Shown here one piece after another: positions 50,577 to 60,300 of a stretch of DNA of 64,000 bases. Every line of letters begins with the position of its first letter. Position 1 is the first letter of the stretch. This DNA comes from Spirochaetales bacterium (GTDB lineage: Bacteria > Spirochaetota > Spirochaetia > DSM-27196 > Salinispiraceae), in the NCBI GenBank assembly GCA_009991955.1, contig JAACWS010000013.1, forward strand, positions 27,836 to 91,835, in the 5' to 3' direction. Position numbers and translations under genes: made by a program. The notes beneath the pieces were generated by a model that saw only the letters and a program-made list of their open reading frames with translations, was not told where the DNA came from and searched no databases.

Positions 50577-51607
50577 TAACCCGCCTGGCTCGATTGGGCC
50601 CACAAGTTAATTCCCGCATCCAGAGCATGAACGTCGATCCGCTTGAGTTCTTCTTTGGTGAAGGAAAGATTATTCAGGGCTGCGACGTTTTCTTTAATTT
50701 GAGCTGGACTGCTGGCGCCGATGAGGGCGGTGGTAATTCGTGGGTCTCGAAGGACCCAAGCCAAGGCCATTTGGGCAAGAGACTGGCCACGCTCCTGAGC
50801 GATTGTGTTGAGGTCCTGGATGTGGGCTAAATTCTCGGGAGTTAAGAAATCCTGCTTGAAAGCAGTTCCCGGAGTAGCTGCCCGGGATCCCGAAGGAACA
50901 CCCTGCAGATACTTATCCGAAAGCATGCCCTGGGCCAGAGGGGAGAAAGGAATACACCCGATGCCTTCTTGTTCGAGGACGGATAGTAGGTCTTTCTCAA
51001 TCCAACGATTGAGCATCGAGTACGAAGGTTGATGAATGAGAATTGGGGTTCCAAGGGACTTCATTACGGCCGAGGCCTCGATGGTCTTCTTTCCCGAGTA
51101 GGACGAAATACCGGCGTATAAGGCCTTACCCTGGCGAACCGCCGTATCCAAGGCACCCATGGTCTCCTCCAAGGGAGTGTTTGGATCTAACCGGTGAGAG
51201 TAAAAAATGTCGACGTAGTCGAGCTTCAAACGCTTGAGGCTTTGATCGAGGCTGGAAAGTAGGTATTTTCTCGATCCCCATTCCCCGTAGGGTCCCGGCC
51301 ACATGTGGTAACCGGCTTTTGAAGAAATAATGAGCTCATCCCGGTGAGTTCTAAGATCCCGATGGAGAATAGTTCCGAAATTCTCTTCCGCCGAACCCGG
51401 AGGCGGACCATAATTATTCGCCAGGTCAAAATGGGTGATTCCCAGGTCAAATGCAGTATGGATCATTTCCCTTTGGGAATCGAGACTGGTCGTATTCCCA
51501 AAATTGTGCCACAGGCCCAAAGAAATTGCCGGGAGTTTGAGGCCCCTAGAGCCGGTGTGGTTGTACTTCATTGAATCGTAGCGTTGGGTTGATGGTGTGT
51601 AATTCAT
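50576..51607 (-). CDS. aldo/keto reductase, YghZ/L-glyceraldehyde-3-phosphate reductase-like
   Basis: NADPH-dependent aldo/keto reductase of the AKR14/YghZ group, 343 residues. The catalytic tetrad is visible: F-D-L-A-N-N-Y-G (Asp and Tyr), S-S-K-A-G (Lys) and Y-S-H-R-L-D (His). M-W-P-G-P-Y-G-E-W-G-S-R-K-Y is characteristic of YghZ. Members detoxify methylglyoxal or reduce L-glyceraldehyde-3-phosphate; the natural substrate here is unknown. The start is ATG 51607, because an extended -10 (TGC-TACAAT) ends 6 nt before it; the -35 is weak. The frame continues to 51886 through GC-rich sequence lacking conservation. Confidence 0.9.
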   Translation of the reverse strand: MNYTPSTQRYDSMKYNHTGSRGLKLPAISLGLWHNFGNTTSLDSQREMIHTAFDLGITHFDLANNYGPPPGSAEENFGTILHRDLRTHRDELIISSKAGYHMWPGPYGEWGSRKYLLSSLDQSLKRLKLDYVDIFYSHRLDPNTPLEETMGALDTAVRQGKALYAGISSYSGKKTIEASAVMKSLGTPILIHQPSYSMLNRWIEKDLLSVLEQEGIGCIPFSPLAQGMLSDKYLQGVPSGSRAATPGTAFKQDFLTPENLAHIQDLNTIAQERGQSLAQMALAWVLRDPRITTALIGASSPAQIKENVAALNNLSFTKEELKRIDVHALDAGINLWAQSSQAG

Positions 51608-51613
51608 GGCCCA

Positions 51614-51622
51614 ATTGTAGCA
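51614..51622 (-). promoter_or_regulatory. extended -10 element for the aldo/keto reductase
   Basis: On the reverse strand TGC-TACAAT ends 6 nt before ATG 51607. No convincing -35 is present at 17 bp; an extended TGn could compensate. Confidence 0.45.
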
Positions 51623-52190
51623 TATTTTTCCTGAATGATGGTCCAACAACGGCAGGAGGAAACCAAAAAACGTGAGTTTCCTTGGACGATAGTTCGTTCC
51701 CAAGTCTCCCAGTAGACCTTCCCCAGGCGGCGGTAACAGACCAGGAAAATAAAAAGGTGAGGATTCAGAATTCCGATCCCCGGGGCCCGGAAACCGATCC
51801 CCGGGGCCCGGACCACCGGTTGGTTGTTTCCTCGGGCATAAAACCAAACCCACTGACCCCAGCGGCAACCCACGGGACCTTGTCATTGGTGGTCAAGACG
51901 AACCCGTCACGACGATTCATGTCCACCCGGGATACCGGTTGCTCCCGGATGGGTAGTTCGAAGATCGGTCGACGGTTCTTCGCCCCTATCTAGGACGCCC
52001 CGAAAGTAAGATACAACCTTTTCTACGGATTCAAGGGACTTCATCTTGTATGCCCCCCACCTTCCCTCGTCAGGTCATGGATGGCTATATGGTTTGAACC
52101 GTGCAATTCTAAGTCCTGGTGGCTTTCGTGAAAGTATCGGGCGTCTCCCCAGTATAGGCCATGGGGCGAGCGTAGGGAGCAGTAGAAAAT
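51623..52190. other. intergenic region without a confident gene, contains a tandem duplication
   Basis: This is the longest stretch without a supported gene. It is GC-rich in its first half and holds a 20-bp direct duplication at 51772-51791 and 51793-51812 (unit begins CCGATCCCC, period 21 bp), each rich in CCCCGGGG-type self-complementary sequence. A 45-codon reverse-strand reading frame starts at 52042 (M-K-S-L-E-S-V-E-K-V) and ends near 51905 with plausible codon use, but I recognise no family; it may be a gene remnant. Other frames in the region look random. Confidence 0.35.
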
Positions 52191-52219
52191 CTGTCAATTC
52201 GGTCGAAAGAAGATATACT
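52191..52219 (+). promoter_or_regulatory. promoter of the 52249 lipoprotein gene
   Basis: CTGTCA (52191-52196), 17-bp spacer, TATACT (52214-52219). The start near 52226 leaves a leader of about 23 nt carrying AAAGGAG, so this gene uses a normal Shine-Dalgarno. Confidence 0.6.
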
Positions 52220-52248
52220 AGGAGACAGATCAAAGGAGATCGAAAATT

Positions 52249-53019
52249 ATGCGAATAACCGCGCTTGTTGTTGTGGTGTTCATCTTGAGCGGGTGCTTTT
52301 CTCTGCCCTTTGGAGAATTTAATCCCCTTGCACCCTTACAAAACTCTGCTGAGGATCGGATGGAAGCCGAGGTGGCTTCAGGAACAGGGTTAACCGGCGT
52401 GGAGGCTCAAATGGCCTTTCAGTTGGTGTTTGCCCAGGTTTATTATGTTGGTGGTTTTGCCTACCTAGGAGATTGGTCCGACCTTCAAGACGGTGAGGGT
52501 GCCCTGTGGACCTATCGTTCTATCGACGAGTCGGGCGACCAAGAAGAATTCAGGACCGAAAGAGCTCGCTTATTGACCCTGCCCGATGATTCTGTGTGGT
52601 GGTATCTTGGTTGGACGAGGGAGGATGAGGTATGGGAGTTCGAAGTATTGCTGGACATTGCGGGAAATCCCCGGGTAATTCGATACTATAACCCCGAAAC
52701 TGAGCGCAATGAGCAGACAGTCTTCGAACCGGGCGAAGGCGAAGGGGCGTATCCACCCTCGGTTTACGGTCCCAATTGGCAAGATTCAATCCTGGGCACC
52801 GAGAGTGTCCGGGTTGGTGCTGGGACCTTTGAGGCCGATAGGGTAGGTTGGGTCTACGAGGACCCCGAAACCGACGAAAAGCTTTCCTATCAGTGGTGGG
52901 TGAGCGAGGATGCCCCCGGTGGGGTCGTAAAATTTGTGTGGGACGATGGAGAGGGGCGGCTCGAAGGAGAACTCACCGGACTTTCATCGAACTATCGAAC
53001 CCGGTTCGACTCTTTTTAG
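52249..53019 (+). CDS. lipoprotein of unknown function
   Basis: A 256-residue protein with a clear lipoprotein signal: a hydrophobic stretch (A-L-V-V-V-V-F-I-L) ending in L-S-G-C at residues 13-16. The mature part is beta-rich and acidic, with many W, Y and D residues (W-Y-L-G-W-T-R-E-D, Y-Q-W-W-V-S-E-D), resembling spirochaetal periplasmic or outer-membrane-associated lipoproteins. ATG 52249 has GGAG about 10 nt upstream, a little far. The stop overlaps the convergent small gene by 4 bp. Family not recognised. Confidence 0.65.
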   Translation: MRITALVVVVFILSGCFSLPFGEFNPLAPLQNSAEDRMEAEVASGTGLTGVEAQMAFQLVFAQVYYVGGFAYLGDWSDLQDGEGALWTYRSIDESGDQEEFRTERARLLTLPDDSVWWYLGWTREDEVWEFEVLLDIAGNPRVIRYYNPETERNEQTVFEPGEGEGAYPPSVYGPNWQDSILGTESVRVGAGTFEADRVGWVYEDPETDEKLSYQWWVSEDAPGGVVKFVWDDGEGRLEGELTGLSSNYRTRFDSF

Positions 53020-53402
53020 AGCTTTTCTTCGGACGGGATATTGAACTGGCGGGAATCGAATCGATCGCTCCCAAGCCACAGGTCGATTTTGGTTCCCTTA
53101 TCTCTTCGGGTCACGTCGGCGTGTTTAATTTGCCAGCCTATTAGAGAAAGGCGAGCGTGACCCACCAGGTCTGTCCCTCCCATCGAGCCGTAATATTCGG
53201 CCATTTCTGGACGGGAGGCCGAGTTAAGAGCCGTTCTCATACTTTCTAGTTCGTCTTCTGGTCTTTCGTTATTGTCGATAACCGCTAAATGCAGCCCATC
53301 GGACTCTTGATGAAGAGAGATGACCATTCGAGAGGGCATGGCCTCCAAGACATAATTCGAAACCTCGGCCAAGAGGTGCATGATGTATTCTTTTTGTTTC
53401 AT
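53016..53402 (-). CDS. small GHKL-ATPase-like protein, function unknown
   Basis: A 128-residue soluble protein. L-L-A-E-V-S-N-Y-V-L-E and L-A-V-I-D-N-N-E-R-P followed by G-G-T-D-L-V-G and a D-K-G-T-K-I-D-L-W-L ending resemble the order of elements of a minimal histidine-kinase-like ATPase (N-box helix, D-x-G-like loop, final G-T strand), as in anti-sigma factors. The N-box asparagine motif is degenerate, so nucleotide binding is not assured. The start ATG 53402 has GGAG about 11 nt upstream. It follows the DUF1576 gene by 21 bp on the same strand. Confidence 0.48.
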   Translation of the reverse strand: MKQKEYIMHLLAEVSNYVLEAMPSRMVISLHQESDGLHLAVIDNNERPEDELESMRTALNSASRPEMAEYYGSMGGTDLVGHARLSLIGWQIKHADVTRRDKGTKIDLWLGSDRFDSRQFNIPSEEKL

Positions 53403-53423
53403 AGGTGTAATCTCTCCTGCGGA

Positions 53424-54668
53424 TTATGATTTATTTGCTTTGACCCACTGTATTACTGCAACAAACAAGGTGGCGGTTAAACCACCGGCGAAACCGTTGT
53501 TATAAAGATCAACTCCACCGTGCCAGGCGGCACTTTGTTCTACCATAACGAGGTGAACAAATCCCGCAGCAAAACCGATGAGGGGCCCAAATTCTCCGGC
53601 CAGGGGCGCAAGGGTAGTAGCGAATAAGAACGCCAAAATTGGCCCCGGGGCCACGAGGGACTTTCCAAACAAGAGGGTGGCTACCACAACTCCTGCAAAA
53701 ATGGGAAGGGTATTGCGCAGGTGTTTTCCAAAGGCACCAAATCCGAAGAGGGTCAATAGACCACCCAGGGTTGGGCCATTAAAATCTGCACCGACCAATG
53801 CCATGTACCCCGATGCTACCAGGCCCAAAAGTCCCATGTTAACGAGAGCTCCAGCAACCGTTGCTGAGTCGACGAAGTCCGAGGGTAGACGACCGCTGCT
53901 TTTTAAGATCTTTTTCTGGTTAATAAGGATTTTATTTGGGGAACGAATAATCCCCCCGAGGAGAAATAGTACCGAAAAAAGAGGTACTAAAAGCTGGTGG
54001 GCGAGGGTAGGTTCTCGATTCCAAAGGACCTCGATATCTACGTTCATATTGGAAGCCCGAAATACTCCGGCGACAAAGAGTCCTAAAAAGCCGGCCGTTA
54101 AGCCAATATTGTACAGGTTGTACCCCTCGTGCATTCGGAGCATAACTATACCGACGGCGGGTAGGAAGAACCCTACAACCGTACCAACTCCATAACCTGC
54201 GACAAAACCAGAAAATCCCCCTAAGCCAATTTCAGCAATAAAAAAACTTACAACTGGTCCCAGGGCAGTTCCAAAGAGAGCAAAAAGTATATAGTTCTTG
54301 AAGGGCTTGCCCGCAAGTTTTGCAGCCAGAACTACACCAAAGACAATAGGTAAGGCATTTGTCGGGGTTTTACCGAAGAGGGCGAAACCCATAATGGTAA
54401 AGGTTGCGGCTAAGGTTGGGCCCGAGATTCGAATGCCGCTGGATCGAACCAAGAAGAGGGAAAGTATGGTCATGACGGCAGCATTGAAGAAGGCACCACC
54501 GGTTCCGCCGACCAGGGTGAAGTCATTGATGAGCCTTCCAGGGTGGGATTGAATCCGAATGAATCCTTGAACCGACGACTGGAATCCATCTTGAGCGATT
54601 CCAAGAAAGAGTAGCACAAGTATCGATAGCCCCATGAGCCAATAGAGAGGTTTTTCAAATTCCAACAT
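53424..54668 (-). CDS. DUF1576 multi-pass membrane protein with internal duplication
   Basis: A 414-residue integral membrane protein with about ten to twelve hydrophobic segments, of the DUF1576 type. It contains two related halves: G-P-T-L-A-A-T-F-T-I-M-G-F-A-L-F-G-K-T in the first and G-P-T-L-G-G-L-L-T-L-F-G-F-G-A-F-G-K-H in the second, each followed by a P-I-V/A-F-G-V-V-x-A-x-x-x-G-K segment. The last part G-G-V-D-L-Y-N-N-G-F-A-G-G mirrors E-G-Y-N-L-Y-N-I-G-L-T-A-G in the first half. A transport role is likely but unproven. ATG 54668 follows AAGGAG by about 8 nt. Confidence 0.75.
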   Translation of the reverse strand: MLEFEKPLYWLMGLSILVLLFLGIAQDGFQSSVQGFIRIQSHPGRLINDFTLVGGTGGAFFNAAVMTILSLFLVRSSGIRISGPTLAATFTIMGFALFGKTPTNALPIVFGVVLAAKLAGKPFKNYILFALFGTALGPVVSFFIAEIGLGGFSGFVAGYGVGTVVGFFLPAVGIVMLRMHEGYNLYNIGLTAGFLGLFVAGVFRASNMNVDIEVLWNREPTLAHQLLVPLFSVLFLLGGIIRSPNKILINQKKILKSSGRLPSDFVDSATVAGALVNMGLLGLVASGYMALVGADFNGPTLGGLLTLFGFGAFGKHLRNTLPIFAGVVVATLLFGKSLVAPGPILAFLFATTLAPLAGEFGPLIGFAAGFVHLVMVEQSAAWHGGVDLYNNGFAGGLTATLFVAVIQWVKANKS

Positions 54669-54775
54669 GAAAGCAGCTCCTTCGAAAGAGAATTGGTGGC
54701 GGGGCGATTCCTTGTAGATTATAAGGGCAAAATGTAGTTTTTAAAGGCGAAAGTTTCCGGGAGGACAAAAAAGGT

Positions 54776-55924
54776 ATGAAAAAAAGGGAGCATTCCCCCG
54801 ATCAGCCTAGGCTATTGTTGGTTGGGGCTGGGCACGCCCATTTACAGGCTCTGGTGTATCTGTGCCAAGCCTTTGAACAAACCCCCGTGCAAGGGGAGCG
54901 AGGGAATTTCGAGGTAGTCCTCCTAGAACAAGCCAACCCTATTTGGTATTCGGGAATGTTCTCGGCTGTTCTTCACGGATGTGAGATTCCCGAACAGAGC
55001 ACGATAGACCTCGTTGGCTTTGCTCGTAGAGTATCCCAGGCCTTTGCACCCTGGGGTATAAAGTTTACATGGATTCAAGATCGATACCGCAACACCTACG
55101 AGAATCGGAAAATAGAAACTGAAAAGGGGAAGATTATCGATTTTTCGGTCCTTTCCTTCAACCTTGGTGCACCGTTGGCCCCGGTTGATCGACTCGAGGG
55201 CATACAGGCCAAACCCTTGGCGAAACTCTATGCCGTACTTTTGAGTATTAAAACCGAGGGGCTACAGAACGTGCCTATAGAAATTCTCGGGGCCGGGGCC
55301 TCGGGTATAGAGTTGGCATTGGGGATTCGAGAGTTTTTGAAGGAACTGTCCCCCCAGATCGTAGTTGTGGGATCAAGGGGGATTTTGCCTACTCGGCCCC
55401 GGGCAGTCCAGGACTTTATCGTCCATCTCCTCCAAGTCCGGGGAATAAAGTTGGCTGCAAATTCAGAGGATAGCCCCTACCTGCGAGTGTTTTCTACTGG
55501 CTTTGTAAAAGAACCATTCTTTGAAGTAGACCACGACCTTGGAGTTCTTGGTCGCCCTTCTACCTACGCCGTGGGGGACGGAATTCAGTTCGAAGGTCGA
55601 GAGATGGTGTGGGGTGGGGTTTTTCCAATTCGCCAGGCCCCCTACATTCTCCGCCAATGGATAGGGGCCCAAGACTTACCGTGGCCCCGGTCGATTTTAA
55701 ACGGACGACCTTTGGGAAAAATCCTGCCTCCTGTCAATCGGAAAGCGGTGTCGACAATAAAAAATAAAAAGCCCCTTCAAATCCTCACCTTGGGAGGGAA
55801 GGAGGGCGCGCTGGGACTCCGGGGTAGGTTCTGGATTCGGGGCTCTTGGGTATTAAGGCTCAAACAGAACATTGACACTCGATTTGTTGAGCAATTTAGT
55901 ATAAAAAAGAGTCCCAAGAGGTAA
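54776..55924 (+). CDS. NDH-2/NDC1-like FAD oxidoreductase
   Basis: A 382-residue pyridine-nucleotide-dependent flavoprotein. The FAD motif is L-L-L-V-G-A-G-H-A-H-L-Q-A-L, the variant G-A-G-H-x-H seen in type II NADH dehydrogenase-like proteins of the NDC1 and SelD-associated groups. The NAD(P) motif is I-L-G-A-G-A-S-G-I-E-L-A-L, and T-Y-A-V-G-D-G closes the FAD site. N-P-I-W-Y-S-G-M-F-S-A-V is a further mark of that group. Plant NDC1 reduces prenylquinones in phylloquinone and tocopherol metabolism. The gene is followed at 2 bp by the VTE5-like kinase, so a quinone substrate is plausible. The ATG is preceded by GGGAGG at about 12 nt. Confidence 0.78.
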   Translation: MKKREHSPDQPRLLLVGAGHAHLQALVYLCQAFEQTPVQGERGNFEVVLLEQANPIWYSGMFSAVLHGCEIPEQSTIDLVGFARRVSQAFAPWGIKFTWIQDRYRNTYENRKIETEKGKIIDFSVLSFNLGAPLAPVDRLEGIQAKPLAKLYAVLLSIKTEGLQNVPIEILGAGASGIELALGIREFLKELSPQIVVVGSRGILPTRPRAVQDFIVHLLQVRGIKLAANSEDSPYLRVFSTGFVKEPFFEVDHDLGVLGRPSTYAVGDGIQFEGREMVWGGVFPIRQAPYILRQWIGAQDLPWPRSILNGRPLGKILPPVNRKAVSTIKNKKPLQILTLGGKEGALGLRGRFWIRGSWVLRLKQNIDTRFVEQFSIKKSPKR

Positions 55925-55926
55925 CA

Positions 55927-56577
55927 ATGAATCAACTCCTTGGTCTTGGAGTTTCCTTTGGTTTTGTCTTTGGGCTGGTTGGTTTTGCTGCCTTTCTCCT
56001 CATGGGCCGAGTGATTTCGTCCTCGGTTGCTCGGAAGATTATCCATATTGGTGTAGGTCATTGGTGGTTTTTAGCCGAGTACTACTTCGTTGATATTTCC
56101 TATGCTCTTATTGGACCCGGGGTTTTTATTCTCCTCAACTGGGCTGTAGGGGCATTTCATCTTGTTCCAGCGATGGAGAACAAAGAGTCAAACTGGGGAA
56201 CGGTTTACTACCCAATAAGTCTCCTTTTATTGGTGATCGGTGTCTGGGGGCTGGGAATGCCTTCGTGGATCGGTGCCATGGCGGTTATGATTTTGGCCTG
56301 GGGCGATGGCCTGGCAGCGGTGGTAGGTAAGCTTATTTATCCCACCTCGACGACAAAGACCGGAGCTGGGTTTGTTTCTATGGCGGCAATTTCTCTGGGT
56401 TTTCTGGTTGTCTTTACTGTGGGGGCAGGCCTCTTCGATTGGTCCCTACCGTTCTTAACCGGGCTCGTGGGTTTGGCTCTCGGGGCCGCTTTAGTAGAAT
56501 ATTTTACGCCCTGGGGGCTGGATAATTTGACTATTCCCCTGTTCGTGTCCCTCGGCACCTGGTATTTTTTGGTATGA
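55927..56577 (+). CDS. VTE5-like phytol/dolichol kinase family protein
   Basis: A 216-residue membrane protein of the dolichol kinase/phytol kinase (VTE5) family, with about seven hydrophobic segments. R-K-I-I-H-I-G-V-G-H-W-W near residue 37 matches the family's R-K-x-x-H-x-x-x-G segment. A-W-G-D-G-L-A-A-V-V-G-K near residue 122 followed by K-T-G-A-G-F is the CTP-binding site (D-x-x-A-A-x-x-G with K-x-x-x-G). Family members phosphorylate phytol, geranylgeraniol or dolichol with CTP. The ATG has AGAGG 6 nt upstream, and the stop overlaps the next ATG by 4 bp. The substrate cannot be told from sequence. Confidence 0.82.
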   Translation: MNQLLGLGVSFGFVFGLVGFAAFLLMGRVISSSVARKIIHIGVGHWWFLAEYYFVDISYALIGPGVFILLNWAVGAFHLVPAMENKESNWGTVYYPISLLLLVIGVWGLGMPSWIGAMAVMILAWGDGLAAVVGKLIYPTSTTKTGAGFVSMAAISLGFLVVFTVGAGLFDWSLPFLTGLVGLALGAALVEYFTPWGLDNLTIPLFVSLGTWYFLV

Positions 56578-57371
56578 ATGGAATCTTAGCTATAATCGCC
56601 AACGGTCTCTTGGCCGGTTACGCCCTAAAAAAAGGGAGCGTGAGTCCTTCCGGGGGACTTGTAGGGTTTGGAATAGGATTTCTAATTTTTTGGGGTGGTG
56701 GGGCGAGGGCTTGGATTGTCCTGGGGGTATTTTTCTTGACATCGAGCTTTTTGAGTAAACTAACAAGTAGATCGAAGCGATTTGCCGAACAGTTAAATAA
56801 GAAGGGTAGTCGACGAGACGGTATACAAGCCTTTGCTAACGGTGGGCCCGGGGCTATTGCCTTGGCATTTTTTGGACTCACCGGCCACTATGGGTGGATA
56901 GGGTTCTTTCTTGGCTCCATGGCCTGTGCCACCGCAGACACCTGGTCCAGCGAAGTGGGGGTCCATAGCTCCCGCCCGCCTCGATCGATCCTGACCGGTC
57001 GAATTGTCGATCCTGGCACCAGCGGTGGTATTTCACCCCTAGGAACCCTGGCCGCTGTAGCCGGTTCGGTAGTCATTGGTCTATCAGCAATCCCCCTGCT
57101 TTGGGTTCAAGGACTACCCCTTGGCCTATTCTTCTTCGTTTCTCTACTAGGGGGAATATTGGGGAGTTTTCTGGATTCATTTTTAGGCGCTACAATCCAA
57201 AAACGATACTTGGGAAACGATGGAAGACTCACCGAAAAATCTGAAAAGGATGGGGTCAAACTTCCTCGGGCTCCGGGTCTGGGACTTTTGAACAATGACG
57301 GGGTCAATATTGTGTCGAATACCCTAACGGGGCTTGGGGCTTATGGAGTCTCCTACCTGTTTCTGGGGTAA
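56574..57371 (+). CDS. DUF92/VTE6-like prenyl-phosphate kinase candidate
   Basis: A 265-residue multi-pass membrane protein of DUF92. Plant VTE6, a DUF92 protein, phosphorylates phytyl phosphate to phytyl diphosphate. Family landmarks: G-S-V-S-P-S-G-G-L-V-G-F near residue 25, G-S-R-R-D-G-I-Q-A-F-A-N-G-G near residue 81, A-C-A-T-A-D-T-W-S-S-E-V-G near residue 120, and G-T-S-G-G-I-S-P-L-G-T near residue 147, ending N-N-D-G-V-N. Translationally coupled to the VTE5-like gene. The last 48 bp overlap the histidine kinase gene on the other strand. Confidence 0.83.
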   Translation: MNGILAIIANGLLAGYALKKGSVSPSGGLVGFGIGFLIFWGGGARAWIVLGVFFLTSSFLSKLTSRSKRFAEQLNKKGSRRDGIQAFANGGPGAIALAFFGLTGHYGWIGFFLGSMACATADTWSSEVGVHSSRPPRSILTGRIVDPGTSGGISPLGTLAAVAGSVVIGLSAIPLLWVQGLPLGLFFFVSLLGGILGSFLDSFLGATIQKRYLGNDGRLTEKSEKDGVKLPRAPGLGLLNNDGVNIVSNTLTGLGAYGVSYLFLG

Positions 57372-60300
57372 GAGCAGTTCCCGTAGAACTTTTTCTTCGG
57401 TTTTTAATTCCGCCAGAAGGGTTCGCCAGGAGTCTGCGGTTCCACTTGATTCCTCCAGTTCCCGGGCGAGGTTTGCCATACGGTGAATTGCCATATTTAG
57501 ACACGATCCCTTGATCGCATGACCGAGGCTTTTGATTTCTTTCACATCACCTTGGTCGATCGCGTGATTGACCATATCGAGTTGGAGGGGTAGTCGATCA
57601 AAAAAGAGCTCGATGAGTTGGTCAAAAAGTTCCGTATCCCCACTTATTCGATCCATGAGAAGGTTTTTGTCAAAATGGAGCTGGGGTATAACCTCGTGGA
57701 TGATTGTCGGGCGAGAGGTCGGGGGTGATTCCAAGAAAGGTTTGAGAAAAGCCTGGAGGCTTTCGAGGACCAGGGGTTTGGTTAAAAATGTATCCATTCC
57801 GGCGTTCTCGCACCGTTCGCGTTCTTCCTTTAATGCCCCCGCCGTAAGTGCCGCAATTGGAACCCGGGTACCACTTCCGTATTCGGCGTGGCGAATACGA
57901 CGAGTTGCCTCCAGCCCATCCATAACGGGCATTTGTACGTCCATAAGAATGAGGTCTGGTTGGAGCTTTTCCCAGTTCTCTAGGGCTACCTTCCCATTTT
58001 CTGCGGCAAAAACGGTTATTTCCTTCGATATTGTTCGCAGGTAAGTCTTTACCAAGAGCATATTCATATCGCTATCTTCGGCCACAAGAATTTTTAGTCC
58101 CTTCCCTTTTTGAGTTTCCCGAAGAGAGGTTTCGGGGGTATAGGTTTCGACGGAGCTCGGAGAAATGATAGACCGAACCTCTTCGTATCCGAGGGGTTTG
58201 CGAAGACTCCGGTACTTCTGATTTTTTTGCTGGTGGGTATGCTTTTCTAACAAAATAATTTCGAGGGTCGGGGCCCCAGACTTTTCCTTCAAACGTTGTA
58301 TCAGGCCATCAAGATCTAAGGTAAAGGACTGACTAAGAAAGATTGTTGTCCACCGAGGGTTTTCGGTTACCAGGAAAAGAGCCTTTGCCTCGCTGTCTGC
58401 CTCGTCCCAGGGAATGTTCCAGTAATTGAAAAATCGCCCCAAGAGGTTACGAACTTTTTCTAAAGGATCGAGGACAAGAATTCCCAGGATTGAAGGATCT
58501 ACCTCGACTAACTCGGGGTACTCTTTCTCGTAGTCGGTTTCGAGAGCAAAGGAGAACTGGGAACCGTGGCCAAGTGCACTGGTTATGTCGATTTCTCCCC
58601 CCATCTTCGTTACCAGGTGGGACGATATTACCAAGCCTAAGCCGCTGCCTCCGTACTTCCTGTTTGTCGATGAATCGCCCTGGCTAAAGGGCTGAAAGAG
58701 TCGTTCTTGTTGCGCTGGTGCAAGTCCTATTCCCGTGTCCGTAATGGCGAAGGAAAAAATGCCCCGTTTTTTGCCCATGGGAGTAAAGGAAATCGCCAAT
58801 TCAACCCAACCTTCCTGGGTAAACTTGATAGCATTTCCTACCAGGTTCAACAGGACCTGGGACAGTTTGGCCGAGTCGAAAATACCGAAACGGGGAAGGT
58901 CTGGGGGAATCGAGAGAATAAAGTCGAGGTTTTTTTCCGCTGCCTGAAAACTCAAGGTTGAAGCTATCTGTTTTACAACCTCCAAGAGATCGGTTTTTAC
59001 CAATTCGAGTTCGAGTTTTCCCGACTCAATTTTAGAGAAATCAAGGATGTCGTTAATTACCGACAAGAGAGACTTTCCTGCAGTGTTTGCGTTTGTGACA
59101 AACTGGTACTGGGTTTCGTCGAGGTTCGTTTTTTTTAGGAGGTCAGTAAAACCTATGACGCTATTGAGGGGGGTGCGAATTTCGTGGCTCATATTGGCTA
59201 AAAATTCTGATTTTGTCTGACTGGCCTTTTCCGCCCTCTCTTTTTCCCGGATTAAGTTCCCTTCCAGGGTATAGCGCTGGTGAATATTTCCAATCATGCG
59301 GGCAAAAAGAGTAAGGAGAATCTCATCTTGCTCATCGAAATGGAGATGTCCATGACTAGAATCGAACCCTACAAATCCAATGAGGGTTTGTCCCTCGAAG
59401 ACGGGAACCGTAAGGGTACTAATAATGTCCAGGTTCTCGAGAAAGTGGCGGAATCGGGATTCGGGCTCGGCGTAGATATCGGGTATAAAAACCTTATGTC
59501 CCTTGGCGTGGGACTCGTACCACGGGGAAAGGGTATCTAGGGGAACTTCTTGGAGAGCCTCTCGTTGAGGATGGGTATTTGCTCCACACCATTCGTGGGT
59601 TACCCTGACGACTTTTTTTGCAAGGTCGTAGGTGTATAAAGCCGCTCGGTCGGCCTTTGCAAAGGAACCAAGATCCGCTAAGGACGAAAGAAGAGTAGCG
59701 TCGTATTCGTTATAGGGTAGATAAATGTAGGTCGTAGCAATCTTCACTAACATTGACTGCATACGAGCCTGTAAGGCGATAGACTCCTCGTTTTGCTTTC
59801 GACGGGTAACATCCGAAAGAGTTCCCGCCATCCGATACGCTATTCCCTCGTTAGTTCGGAACGTTTTACCTCGGGCGAGAACCCATAGATAGGAACCATT
59901 CTCGTGACGATACCGAAACTCCCGTTCGAAAACTGAAAGTTCTCCTTTTAAACACGAATCGATGGTCGCTTGTACGGTATCGCGGTCCTCGGGATGAAAG
60001 CGGTTTTTGAAACTCGATAGGTTCCTTGGTAAACTTTCTGGGCTGTGCCCCCCAATTCGTTGCCAAGCAGGGGAAAGGTAGATACACATGTCTTCGACTT
60101 TTAGGTCCCAAATTCCGTCGCTACCACCCTCAATAGCGAGGAAATACCGTTCTCGGGTAAGGCTGAGCTCCAAGTCTTTGGTTTTCTGCTCGGTTACGTC
60201 GGCCATAAAGCCCCGCCACACGATGTTGCCATCGGAGCCTTTACTCGGTTGAGAACGGGCTCGGATCCAGCGTTCGCCCTTTTCGGGCAACAGTACACGA

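Noticed and set aside
51772..51812. Two spaced repeats considered as a CRISPR-like or tandem array
   Set aside because: Only two units, 1 bp apart, with no spacers; a simple local duplication.
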